A DNA stretch of 64,000 nucleotides from Lytechinus pictus (GCF_037042905.1 NC_087245.1:25544501-25608500); one strand, 5' to 3'; numbered from the stretch's first letter, positions 29,928-41,280 are shown. Notes: a model not told the origin generated them from the sequence alone. Numbers and translations are program-made.

Positions 29928-29936
29928 TGATTGGTC
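29928..29936 (-). promoter_or_regulatory. CCAAT box upstream of E2F sites
   Basis: Minus-strand GACCAATCA, an NF-Y-type CCAAT box about 40 bases upstream of the E2F pair. CCAAT plus E2F is a common arrangement in cell-cycle promoters. Confidence 0.45.
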
Positions 29937-29990
29937 GGTCCAACAACCCATAGCATGCACCTCTTGTATTGCATATTGCAGTACCTTTAA

Positions 29991-30924
29991 GGACGTTCCA
30001 CAGTTATGTTTGTGTGCATTATGATCTGCGCATACTTTACACTCTGCGCGCTGACGTCACAATGGATGAACAGGTGATTAATTAGCTCTGGGTATGAGCT
30101 GATTTTTCTCATCATCTGCACTCTAACTGCAGATCCGATGCATTATCTTATGAAGCTAAAAAATTGAATTATTCCATGGACCATTTTAAAAATCATCTCT
30201 ACAATTTCAAAATACTTTACTCTGCAGTGCTGCCAAGAATCACGAATTAGTCCCCGAGTTTGAATAAATGGTAGAGTGGTTTTGATTTTTTCTTCACATA
30301 GATACAAAGCATTCGGCACATTTTTTGTGTTTAATAAAGCACATTTCCAAAAAAAAAATGCTGATAGTTTAAAAACAAGCACATGAACCCCCATTTTTTA
30401 ATGTTTATACCTCTTAGGTATACCTTCCTCTACAACTTTGCAAATATTGGTGAAAATGACATGGATTTTGAATAAAGTGCAGCATTTATTGTACTTTTGT
30501 AGTATGTTATTGAAATTTCACATTTCTTTAGATTGGGTTTTTGTTATCTTTTACGCCATTTTAAGAACTGACAGTGCTGTTAGACTTAAAACTGCAAACA
30601 AATAGCACTATAAATAGATTCTCCATTCTAACGATACAATTATTAACTCTCTTGCGAAATTTGATGACTTTTTCATGTATTTTGACTGAGTAATACAGGT
30701 TTAAACTCATTGTAGTAATCTTGCGAGGTCTAAAAATGCCAAATTCTTTTGAATGCGCAATTCTTAACAACATCAATTTGGGTGAACTTTGAAGCTCTAT
30801 AGCAAAAAATCAAGCACATGGACCTATGTTAATTTTTGCATATTTCGAATATTAAGGTTCTAAAGTATCTATGTGCAAAGTTTGATGAAAATGACATGGA
30901 TTTCACTTTAACTGTGGAACGTCC
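29991..30924. mobile_element. TTAA-flanked TIR element next to the CDC6 promoter
   Basis: GGACGTTCCACAGTTA at the left and TAACTGTGGAACGTCC at the right, each followed outward by TTAA (29,987-29,990; 30,925-30,928). TTAA duplication is typical of piggyBac-like insertion (inference). The interior repeats an AAGCACATG...GAAAATGACATGGATTT module. Confidence 0.85.
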
Positions 30925-31140
30925 TTAAACAAACTGAGTGTGCGTAGTAGACGGGGTAATAGATACATGATATTTTAAAATGTCTGCATATCAGGGTATA
31001 TCATAAAACAGAGACCTTCTGTGCATTACAAAAATATTATTTCAAATATGCGATATGGCAAGTTATATGGGCACTGTTTGAGGCTAACGTTACTTCTCAG
31101 AATAATTGATATATTTTAGGGAAAACTATATTACAGTCTC

Positions 31141-31850
31141 ATTTTTTTTTTTTTTTTTTTTTTTTTGGGGGGGGGGGTATTTTTTCAATTACAAGACCAC
31201 ACATCTCTACCATCAATCAGTAGACACAGTTACTGTTACCAATCAGAACTTCCTCTTTGAATATTGCTACTTGGCCTTCATAGTGTGCCTGTGCGTATAA
31301 AATCAGTAGATATATGTCAGGCCCCCTCCCCCTACATGTTATGTATGTACATGTATATTCATATATTGTCCTTATCAGGAAATTTAATACCAAAATGCTC
31401 GTTCATTGAACGAAATGACACTGATTTTTTTCTCTTATTATAACAATGTTATTCTTATTATTTTCTTTGTTGTTCAAGGGCAAACTTACAGTCTCATTTT
31501 GTGGTATTTCTTGGTAAAATATAGTTTCATAGCTCAAGTCTTATCTCACAGGGGCGGCGATTCGCCTGCATGGGGGCTCAGTGCCCCCACTCTTCGAAGC
31601 ACTGAAAAGGTGCCGTTTTTTTACGCAAGAAAAATGCCCCCCCCCCCCATGAACGTGTAGTAATGAAATAAAATGAAAATCCATAACGTAACTGTGCCCC
31701 TTTCAGAAGAGGAGCCGTTTTATGCGTTTCCAAGTGCCATATCTCGTATCGGTGCCCCCTTTTACCCAAGTAGAGTGCCCCTCACGAACGTGCTCTGTAT
31801 GCCCCTTTCACCTAAGGATCCGTTTTATGTCTGAGCAAGCAGTGTGTATT
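31141..31850. other. Homopolymer-rich degraded repeat region
   Basis: T25-30 followed by G10 at 31,141-31,177, then short modules of GTGCCCC / AAGAAAAATGCCCC type with C runs. Probably nested remnants of poly-G/C-bearing elements; boundaries not resolved. Confidence 0.5.
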
Positions 31851-31879
31851 TGAGTTTTGTCAGACGTGTATCAATCAGA

Positions 31880-32020
31880 TATGATTATTTACGTCTGGGA
31901 CCGACCTTTAACGTCACCATCCGAAAGACGTGACCAGGGCTCGAACCTCGAACCTCTGCATCAATTTGTAACTTCCCCCACATAGCTTGGATACAGGCGC
32001 ACGCCACAACGCCCAGTTGT
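31880..32020 (-). mobile_element. tRNA-derived SINE remnant
   Basis: On the minus strand: a B-box-like GGTTCGAGCCCTGGTCACG, then CTTTCGGATGGTGACGTTAA AGGTCGGTCCC. A tRNA-like head followed by the GGATGG.GACGTTAAA..GGTCCC block is a SINE tail recalled from marine invertebrates. Truncated and embedded in the poly-C repeat region. Confidence 0.6.
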
Positions 32021-32109
32021 GCTCTCAGTGCCTTCTTTTAAGTGCCCTTTCTCGAATCAGTGCCCCTTTTTAAAGAAAAGTGCCCCTCATGAACATGTGC
32101 CCCTTTCGC

Positions 32110-33076
32110 CTCAGTGGCGTAGCTACGGGGGGGGGGGGCCTGGGGGGGGGGCACGTGCCCCCCCCCCCTGAGATTTGGTGTGCCCCCCCAGAAAAAATTG
32201 GCAGAGCAAAAAAAAAAAAGGAAAGAAAAAAGGGAGAAGAAACGAAAAAAAGAAAAAGGAAAAGAAGAAGAAAGACAGAAGAAAAAAAGAAGAAGAAAAT
32301 AAGAGGAGGAAGACGAGTGAATGAAATAATGTAATTAAAAAAACAAATCTTTTATGTTACTAAATAAAAATTTTGCTGGCGCTTCGCGCCAAAATTGCCT
32401 GTTCAATGAGATTCATATCTTGCTCAATAGGCTGATATGGAGCAAGTTTTGAAGTCAATATGCAAAACATATTTTAGTTCGATATCGAGCTTTCATAATT
32501 TTTTTTTCATTTACAAATTTAAGTGCTCTGTAAAATGTCCGTTTTATGGTCTACATATATCAGCATTTTAAGCTCACGCTGCGTGGTCACATTGTTTGAT
32601 TTGCAAAGTTCATATTGTCTACGTGTATTCCATAACGTTCCATTAAACAAATGTATTCAGAATGCCCAGATTCTAGGTCTACATCTACAACACGCGCGAT
32701 AGCCTGCATGTTCTTTATTTAAAATGTACATGTACTTGAATTATCCAGTTTCACATCAGAATATCAATAATTGTCTTTGTTTTAAGATAATGGCCGTGCG
32801 TAGCGGGGGGGGGGGTGGGGGTTAGGGGCAGTTGCCCCCCTTCCGAAATTTAGAAAACTCAATTTTTTTACTGCAGATTTTCACAAAACCAAAAGTATGC
32901 ACAAACTCCATCAATTTCACTTAACAAAATGCAAAAGCGCCTTATTAAGCTCCCTCGCTTTCGATTAAAAAAAATTGTGCACACAGCCATGTTCAAGATA
33001 GTGCCCTTTTGAAAGAAAAGATGCCTTTGTTCTATGTGCCCCCCTCCCCAATTTCAACTTCGCTCCGCCGCCCCTG
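32110..33076. mobile_element. Poly-G/C-flanked repeat(s), CAGTGGCGTAGCTACGGGG type
   Basis: Begins CAGTGGCGTAGCTACGGGG, followed by G and C runs around GCACGTGC and a polypurine AAAGAAG stretch. A second GGCCGTGCGTAGCGGGG start lies near 32,790, and the end GCTCCGCCGCCCCTG is near 33,076. CAGTGGCG/CGCCCCTG ends suggest hAT-like non-autonomous elements, perhaps two nested. No transposase. Confidence 0.5.
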
Positions 33077-33860
33077 TTATCTTACATTACTGCTATTATG
33101 TTTTACCGTAATATCTTAAATTTATATTGTAATTGTTAATGTAATTTCTTGATTATTTTTGTTGATTTCGTTATTGTTTTAATGCAACATCTATAAATTC
33201 AGCTTTTCAAGCTGCGATTACACGTCATGTTCAACATGTTCGTTCAACAAATCTTAAATCTTGAATTAGTTTTATTTTTTTCAACAGGTATTATGTGATC
33301 TGTAATTATTGGTGAAAATCAATAAAATACAAATAAAAAAGAAAGAAAAATCCGAATTGATTATTGAAATGTGATTGTTTAAAAACTGACATTCCTAAAG
33401 GCTGGATGATATTTGTAACAGAATGGGGAGCAATGATTCTGCCCAAAATGTCCTTTCCTAATTCGGTATTATTACGCTTAGTTATAGACATGATTATTAG
33501 ATTCTCTTTTTGTCTATAAGAACAAAGGGCCCTGGGAAAGATTTTTAAATAGAGGGTGTTGAAATTTGTTCAGGGGATTGTCGTTAGAAAAATAATTGTA
33601 TAGCACAAAAAAAAAGAGAAAATGAATAGAAAAAACTCTCCGTGTCATTCGGGAGCAATATAAAATTTTTTCATTTTTTTGTGTTTTTTTGTTGCTTGTA
33701 AACCTCATTTTCCAGGAGAGGATGCGGCCTGGTAAATAACATACACGACACACCGAACCCCCGCTTCCCAGGGCCTTGTCGGAACACTAAGCAACACTGA
33801 GACTTAATTAGATTGTTTACTTTGCTCACACTGTTTTTCAGAAAGTGTAAAATTCATTAA

Positions 33861-34976
33861 AGGAGAATGAAACCCTTGAAACCAACTGAATCCATATCAA
33901 AGAGAAAAATCAAAGAAACATATTGTTGAAAGTTTGAGGAAGATTGAATGAATAATAAGAAAGTTATGAGCATTCGAATATTGAGATCACTAGTGCCATG
34001 TAGATCCTCCCAACGGCAATGCGACCAAGATCTGTGATATCACACACGTACAACTCCCTCATTACTTTAGTACTTATTTCACTTATATTCTCACTTTTAT
34101 AGAGTCTACCACAAGGTGAGGTGTTCCCTTTATGAGATGACAAGTACAGAGGTTTCACAACATTATATCATTGATGAATCGTTTGTCATATGATTAGAAT
34201 GAGCAAAAAGAGATGTTTTGGGGTATATTTTCAGTGTCCAAATGGGAGAGTTGTACGTGTGTGACATCACAGATCTTGGTCGCATTGCCAATGGGAGGAT
34301 CTCCATAGCATTAGTGATCTCGACATTCAAATGCTCATAACTCTTTTATTGCTAGTCCTATTTTACTCAAAGTTTTGTTGATCTAAATTCATTAAAGGAG
34401 AATGAAACCCTTGAAACCAACTGAATCCATATCAAAGAGAAAAATCAAAGAAACATATTGTTGAAAGTTTGAGGAAGATTGAATGAATAATAAGAAAGTT
34501 ATGAGCATTCGAATATTGAGATCACTAGTGCCATGTAGATCCTCCCATCGGCAATGCGACCAAGATCTGTGATATCACACACGTACAACTCCCTCATTAC
34601 TTTAGTACTTATTTCACTTATATTCTCACTTTTATAGAGTCTACCACAAGGTGAGGTGTTCCCTTTATGAGATGACAAGTACAGAGGTTTCACAACATTA
34701 TATCATTGATGAATCGTTTGTCATATGATTAGAATGAGCAAAAAGAGATGTTTTGGGGTATATTTTCAGTGTCCAAATGGGAGAGTTGTACGTGTGTGAC
34801 ATCACAGATCTTGGTCGCATTGCCAATGGGAGGATCTCCATAGCATTAGTGATCTCGACATTCAAATGCTCATAACTCTTTTATTGCTAGTCCTATTTTA
34901 CTCAAAGTTTTGTTGATCTTATTCTTTGATTTTTCTGCTTTCACAAAAGCTAACTTGCTCCAAGAGTTTCATTCTC
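33861..34976. mobile_element. Palindromic element with an internal 535-bp tandem duplication
   Basis: Left end AGGAGAATGAAACCCTTG after TTAA; right end CAAGAGTTTCATTCTCCT. The block from 33,851 recurs at 34,386, period 535, with one difference seen (CCCAACGG at 34,013 against CCCATCGG at 34,548). Each block is itself a foldback: GATCACTAGTGCCATGTAGATCC against GGATCTCCATAGCATTAGTGATC. Confidence 0.85.
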
Positions 34977-35219
34977 CTAAGTGTCTCGGAAATGACATGA
35001 AATTAATACAGGGAGTTGGGAGGTATATAGACCCGACATGCCCTATGGCATATTCCTTTGGATCGTTTTACCGTTGTTTATCTGCTTCATAATGTATTTT
35101 AAGCGAGGATGTTTCATGGGCATCACTCCGAATTTGAACTGGGGGGAGGGGGGGGGGGGGAGGCACAATACCTTGTCGCCTTTCCTATTAACTACTTTAA
35201 AAAGTTATACCTCATTATA

Positions 35220-35395
35220 TTCCTATACCCCCTTCTCTCTCTCCCTCACCCTCTTCATCTCATCCCCTCCCTCTCCCTCCCCCAGCTTACTCCCAGAGTC
35301 CCAGTCTCTCATTCTCTCTTTCTATATCTTTCCTCCTCATCGCCTCTCTTTCTTTTCACCAATCCCATTGTATCATGTGATGTTCTCACTGCTTG
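35220..35395 (+). repeat. Polypyrimidine (CT-rich) tract
   Basis: About 175 bases of mostly CTC/TCT, ending 20 bases before the X-box motif at 35,416. Low complexity; a G run lies at 35,142-35,160. Confidence 0.7.
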
Positions 35396-35415
35396 ACTAC
35401 ACTCCCCACAAGTTG

Positions 35416-35429
35416 GTTTCCATGGTAAC
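35416..35429. promoter_or_regulatory. X-box (RFX-type) motif
   Basis: GTTTCCATGGTAAC fits RYYNYYATRRNRAC at all 14 positions. RFX factors use this motif, notably for ciliary genes. No adjacent gene is visible, so function is inferred from the motif alone. Confidence 0.35.
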
Positions 35430-35960
35430 CTGATTGAAATGAAGTCATGCAGATGAAAACCGGAATGAAGACATTGAGGCATCTTAGAATGATGTCCCTT
35501 TTTTCAGTTTTGGTTCGTGATAATGATTTTCGAAAAAGAGAGGTTCGCCTGAATGAATAATATTCAAGTTTACCCGTCCCTGGGAGGTAATATCTTATGA
35601 AATGACGCCAATGATTTCCCATTGATCAATCTATCATGAAGACTTTCAATAAGAAAATGTTTCCTTTCAAGTAAAATTATAGAAAACAAAATCAAGACAC
35701 TTTCCTGTCTGTCCCAGGTAATCCAACTGTAAAAGGCTTGATTCGATACATTGGCAAAACACTAAAAGAGAAATCAAATAGTCTTGAATGCTTGAAAAGA
35801 AATTAAAAATCACAATTAGATTTAATGGTCACCTTTACGTTTTTGTTCACGTTTGCTGAAAGGAGAGGGGGCTATAATGTCCCCTCGCCAACGAAATACG
35901 TGAGTTTTGTGACGGGGAAGAGGGGGGGGGGGGGGAGCTGTGAGTAGTGGTGAGTTGAAG

Positions 35961-35988
35961 CATGGACCTATTACGTAATAGGTCCATG
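35961..35988. mobile_element. 28-bp perfect palindrome with 7-bp direct repeats
   Basis: CATGGACCTATTAC followed immediately by its exact inverse complement. GTTGAAG lies directly on both sides (35,954-35,960 and 35,989-35,995). Same 11-base end, CATGGACCTAT, as the insertion at 39,624. Confidence 0.75.
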
Positions 35989-36591
35989 GTTGAAGTGAGC
36001 TTGTGTGAGTGCCTGGGGAGAGAGATGAGGGGGGAGGGGGTATGGGGGTAAGGTGATTGTGTAGGGACGTTTTAGGATAACCTTCCTCTAATTAACCTTT
36101 AAAATAATATTTTATCCTTTTTTTTATTTCTTGTACAATTAATATGTGCAAAAGAGATTATTTCTATTCTATTCAGGGAAAAAGTCATTTTTTACAAAGT
36201 AGGTTTTTTTTAATTTTGTCGATTGATACGGGTTTTTCCCCTCTGCTTTCACATTGTTATAGAAGAGAAATTTGGCAGTTTAATTTCATTTGTAATCATT
36301 TAAAAAATATTCGTAATCTCATTGATATTGATATATTTATTTGTTTGATTGTTTATTGATTGTATACATACAAAGAATCTTTATTTATATGAATTGTGAT
36401 TGTAAACTTATTGATTTGAAAGAGGAAGAAAATAAAATATTATTCAAAAAAAAAAAAAAAAACGTCAATCCGATCCACTTTTTGGGAGGCAACGTAACGT
36501 TTTCATCTGAAACATTTTTCCTTGTAATTACTAATCTGATTTCTTACAACATGACTTACGTGATCTACGGACTAACATGAGCCACTTTTAA

Positions 36592-37198
36592 AGGACAAGT
36601 CTACATAAAAAAAATGTTGATTTGAATAAATAGAGAAAAATCAAACAAGCATTATGCTGAAAATTTCATCAAAATCGGATGTAAAATAAGAAAGTTATGA
36701 CATTTTAAAGTTTCGTTTATTTTTCACAAAACAGTGATATGCACAACTCAGTGACATGCAAAATGAGACAGTCGATGATGTCACTCACTCACTATTTCTT
36801 TTGTTTTTTTATTGTTTGAATTATACAATATTTCATTTTTTACAGATTTGACAATAAGGACCAAATAATTGATTGAACCATATAAGTATTAAACAATGCT
36901 AATTGCACATGTTCAGGGAGGAATTAATCGTTGTTTCACACGACAACGGAGATAATTGGAATATTTCATATTTCACATAATAAAATACAAAAGAAATAGT
37001 GAGTGAGTTATGCCATCAGTCTCCTCATTTGCATACCGACAAGGATGATAATATAAATGTTTAGTGAAATTAAGCGAAACTTTAAAATGTCATAACTTTC
37101 TTATTTTACATCCGATTTTGATGAAATTTTCAGTGTTATGCTTGTTGGATTTTTCTCTTTTTATTCGAATAATTTTTTTGTTGGGGTGGACTTGTCCT
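36592..37198. mobile_element. TTAA-flanked foldback element (source of macrosatellite arm)
   Basis: Ends AGGACAAGTC and GACTTGTCCT, TTAA outside both (36,588-36,591; 37,199-37,202). Arms contain TTTCATCAAAATCGGATGTA, AAGAAAGTTATGACATTTTA and their inverses, and TCACTCACTCACTATTTC against AAATAGTGAGTGAGT. The right arm recurs in every long unit of the array from 48,124. Confidence 0.88.
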
Positions 37199-37379
37199 TT
37201 AAAGAGAGTAATAACAGTATATAATGGAAAGCTGCATGGTCGTGTTATTGATATCACCTCCAGTATAACCTCGCAATTAAAACCTCAAGAATATCTTAAA
37301 ACATGTCTGAATGATACTTAATTACATGTCATGAAGTACAGACAATGATATAGATCTTCTCAATTGTGTATTTGAGAAA

Positions 37380-37455
37380 GAGAAGAGGAGGAGGGGGAGG
37401 GGAAATACAGGAAGATAGAGGGGAGAGAGAGAGTGGGGGGGGGGAGAAAGATGAA
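37380..37455 (+). repeat. Polypurine (GA/GGA-rich) tract
   Basis: About 75 bases of AGAGGAGG/GGGGAGAG sequence, 45 bases before the second X-box. The pairing of a purine/pyrimidine tract with an X-box repeats the arrangement at 35,220-35,429. Confidence 0.7.
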
Positions 37456-37500
37456 GAGAGTCCACATTGTGTGTCTGATCACACAACTTTTTCTCATGCA

Positions 37501-37514
37501 GTTGCCATGGAAAC
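37501..37514. promoter_or_regulatory. X-box (RFX-type) motif
   Basis: GTTGCCATGGAAAC, a full match to RYYNYYATRRNRAC, with TCATGCA just before it (TCATGCAG also follows the first X-box). Function not shown. Confidence 0.35.
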
Positions 37515-38143
37515 AAAGACCTGTCGAAGAACATGCCATGCCGATGGTTGCATTTTATTAAAAGGCGTTGTTTGCCCATATCAAAGAGAGAGAATAATTA
37601 TGAGGAAAATTGGAATGAGTGTAAGCCAACTAATTTATATTTTTGCATAATGAAAATAATACTGTGCCGTTAAAATTTGCACCATATTATTATTATTCTA
37701 GTATGATTTTTTCGTAAGCGTGGCTTTGAATCTGTTTGAGAATTAATATATCTGAATATTGTATGATAATTGAAAGCAAGATGGGGGATAGTTTGAAATT
37801 TAATAAACAATTTAAAAACTACGATGATGACACCATAAGCAATAACAATGATTGGTCGAACACTGGCATTTTATCTTCATAAGTGGCACAAACTGCTTTG
37901 GGTAAAAAATGAAGAAAATGGGTACAAGGAAAGAACTAGTCTCAGTGAATTAAATACTCCTTTGAAATAATTTCATCTTTGCATTGATAATTATCGTGTC
38001 AAATTTTGGGCCAATTTATTATCATGATAATTCTCTATTTATTTTGCTTGGCTTAGGATCATTTTTATCAATGAGATCCTGCCTGACGTATACGTGAAAA
38101 GGAATACGAGCAGCGAGGAATTCGTCTGGATTTTTCCTATAAG

Positions 38144-38175
38144 CATGGATCCTACTAGTTCTAGTAGGATCCATG
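38144..38175. mobile_element. 32-bp palindrome with 7-bp direct repeats
   Basis: CATGGATCCTACTAG, two bases TT, then the inverse complement of the arm. CTATAAG lies directly on both sides (38,137-38,143 and 38,176-38,182). Confidence 0.75.
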
Positions 38176-38560
38176 CTATAAGCAAGCGTTTTTTCACAAG
38201 TTTTCCATCGAGTATAAATCCGAAAGAGGGCAAAGACGAATGCAGAAATACAGCTTGATAAAAGATATTGCTTATATGTAATATAAGTAATTTGATACCT
38301 TTTGTTCAGGGCGCATGGGCTTCCTACTTTTTTCTTGTAATTTGTTTGAATAAAATATCTAGTCAAGCTTTCACTGTTAAATTATGTTGACTTATTAGAC
38401 ATTGCTAGTCTTCAATCATGAATGAAACATATAGAAATTGAATTTATTTAGCGCAGTCGATTGATCACGGGTATATTCACACTGCTGCTTCAAAATGTGC
38501 AATTTTTTCATTGTGGAATGTGAAACAAACTTTATTTTACATCCTGGACAAAGAAGATCA

Positions 38561-38728
38561 GGGGAGCCGCTTCGTCAACATCCGACAAGTTATCAGATCT
38601 ATACCGTCCGACAAGTCCCATTTCATCAGACAATTACCATAGTAATAGTGCTTCTCTGCCAATCAAATTCAAGGAAAGTTGTCAGACCTGACAATTGTCG
38701 GACAAAAATGTTGATGAAACGCTGGCCC
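38561..38728. mobile_element. MITE with ~35-bp imperfect inverted ends
   Basis: Left GCTTCGTCAACATCCGACAA and right TTGTCGGACAAAAATGTTGA TGAAACGC are imperfect inverses. Further internal TCAGAC/GTCTGA symmetry. No coding content. Confidence 0.6.
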
Positions 38729-39487
38729 CCAGCGTTCACTTAAGAATGAACAGATATTAAAGGTCCTCTTGTAGATGAAAATCGGAAATCAATCGATGTT
38801 AACAAATCTCCTTCATACGTAAAGACATAATTTTCACAGCATTTCAACCAAATAGAAGGTTTTTTTTCCACAGCTGTTGTTGGATCATTATATTCTACAA
38901 CAAACATTTTCGTATATGATTTTTTATATTATAGGAATTATCATTGAGACGCATATCTGCTCAAAGTAATGATAAATGTCAAGCAAAACATCACAATTGA
39001 AATAATCCCGGAATCACCGTATCTGTGACATCAAAAAACGAAATAAGCATGACAAAAGGAAACAAGCATAACTGTTTTGGATTTTGTATTTCTTCATAAT
39101 TATTATCACAATAAATTATCAGTGAATACATTACCGAATATGTTACTTTGATAGCTAACGACTAAAAAGTTACAACATCCATAAATCGTAGTTACGTACA
39201 TCGTTTATATACAGTAAACCGACAATAAATATGACATGGATGAAGAATGGAATTTTACTGGGAGCATCAGACAACAATTTGCTGGCATCACTGATCAGTT
39301 TGATGTAACTGTAATCCCAGTGCTTTCAGAATCCAACGGAGGTCAGCGAATTAATGATTCTCTAGTGTCTTCGCATGACAGCTGAAGGCAATGCGTCTTC
39401 AATTGACAGTGTTGTCATGACAGTGACATCGTCGTTTTGACCGCAAAATTAATGATGATGATAACTGTCCTCTTTTATTCTCGTTTG

Positions 39488-39856
39488 CTATGTTGACAGA
39501 TTTTCAATCTGATGGTCCTTCAAAGTGGTACAATTACTGTATAGCCATATTACATTGATTTCTACTATTAATATTTTATTCACCTTCACTTCAGTATTCT
39601 GCAGCTGTCTGAATGATTGCGACCATGGACCTATACTACCCGCACTGACCACATAGGTCCATGTTGCGACAAAGCTCTCAGAAATTTGGTGTACAAAGCC
39701 AGTGGGAAACAAGGTGCTAACGTTTGCAGATAAGAGGCGAACTTCAGTCGATGCCATAATAGGTCGATGCACGTCATGCCGGATTATAATATCATACGCC
39801 GACAATTTATCTTTCAACATAATTATAAAGCAACAATAACTGATAAATGAAAACAT
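39488..39856 (-). other. Uncertain 122-codon frame interrupted by a 40-bp insertion
   Basis: Minus-strand frame with MASTEVRLLSANVSTLFPTG and FVHQISESFVA, then residues contributed by the palindromic insertion at 39,624-39,663. The insertion plus its 7-base duplication adds 47 bases and so shifts the frame; without it the frame would stop nine codons later. Not recognised. It may be a decayed or terminal exon, or chance. Confidence 0.2.
39624..39663. mobile_element. 40-bp inverted-repeat insertion with 7-bp direct repeats
   Basis: Arms CATGGACCTAT and ATAGGTCCATG around an 18-base centre. TTGCGAC lies directly on both sides (39,617-39,623 and 39,664-39,670). Arms are identical to those of the 28-bp insertion at 35,961. 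Confidence 0.75.
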
Positions 39857-39859
39857 TTA

Positions 39860-40425
39860 CCAAGATATAAGATTGCATCAGACCGGAAGGCAAGAGAAGC
39901 AGAACAACGGTGGCAAATGGAAACTAAAAAACATAGTTCACGTGATTGTCTTTTTAAAAGCAAATTTGTTATTGCACATTCCCAGTTTAAAACAAAAAAC
40001 ATCGCAATTTGAGCAATATTCAGAGTAACGCTTTATAAATCACCAGGGAGTATTTCAACAATACATCATTATCCACCGCTGATAATGACACTAGATTAGT
40101 TTTTACTACATGATTCATTATATAACTGCTCATCAACATTCACGTTATTAAGCATACTATATTGTATAGATAAAATATACTACACTGACCATTACGATGA
40201 CATAATTATATTTACAACGTGATTTGGGGTGACAAGATGTATAAGAAGTTTACTTAATTATAGCTATTTTTTATCTAAACATGGAATACATCTTGTGTTT
40301 TTACGATCATCACCTGACTTGGAAATGTAAACAAAATAGAGAACAATATTGAATGAAAGCCAGTGATTTTCTTAATCTAACTTAAAGCAAAAATACATGA
40401 ACGTTATTTAAATAGTCTCGCAATC
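39860..40425. other. AT-rich intergenic DNA, nothing recognised
   Basis: No open frame of note, inverted repeat or RNA gene seen by eye. Confidence 0.5.
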
Positions 40426-40427
40426 AG

Positions 40428-40690
40428 TGGCACAAGAAACCAACAAATTTGAGGGGTGAGATATAACGTATCAGGCAAAAGTATATAAAAAAAAAAGTTG
40501 CGAGCGAGCGAAGAGAGCGAGCAAAAACTGTGACATTCTTATTTCAAAAATCCAATTTTGTGATTGATTTTGACAAAACTTTATGAAAATAATATCCTAT
40601 TTCACCCTTCTCTCTTTCCTTTTCTATTTTTTTCTTGGTCGTGATTTTTTGAGGCGCCCCCAAGCCCCCCCACTGCACACCACTGCTCGC
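40428..40690. mobile_element. Dispersed repeat, CAGTGGC...CCACTG ends
   Basis: Begins CAGTGGCACAAGAAACC and ends GCACACCACTG after a C run. Shares ATTTTGTGATTGATTTTGAC and the C/T-rich stretch with 17,110-17,320. Confidence 0.5.
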
Positions 40691-41019
40691 AGTATTATAT
40701 GAAATAAAAAGGGTTTTAGAACATTTCGGGATTCCATATAAACAGTTAATAAGAACGTTTTAAAAGGATTATCTGTATTGAATTCACCATAAACATGATA
40801 AAAACAAAATCAAATAAGATGTATAAACCTTATATAACCTGATTTGTATACGAACCTATATGTATTTGTTCTTTTTTAAGAGTTTGAACAAATACATTTT
40901 AAAAATTTTTGAACAGTATAATATTAAATTTCTAAGCAACAAATATTATAAATTGCACATTGCATGATCTGTTAGACAGGGTCATAATTTGTATCCCTGA
41001 GGGAAAGAATACCCTGCCA

Positions 41020-41280
41020 CCACACTTTGGAACATAGTGTGACATCACTGTGTTTCACAGAAAGCTCATAGCCATTCTATTGAGACGAATCGGAATACGG
41101 TTTTACACTGTGGAACACGGTGTGTCAACTCTGTGAATTCATCCACACATATTGACTCAAATCACATGTGCAGAGTGAGAAAACATCCCATTTTATCGCA
41201 GTGGTATGTTTATGTGAACACAGTGTGAAAATGTGTATATTCAGAAACACCGTGAATTCATTGTGAAACACAAATCATAT
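41020..41280. repeat. ACACTGTG/CACAGTGT-rich block
   Basis: Scattered CACTGTGTTTCACAG, ACACTGTGGAACACGGTGTG and ACACAGTGTGAAAATGTGT motifs, related in style to the 71-bp satellite 450 bases further right. Possibly its diverged edge or source. Confidence 0.4.

Noticed and set aside
32080..32334. Gly/Pro and Lys-rich frame
   Set aside because: Runs through G/C homopolymers and a polypurine tract of a dispersed repeat.
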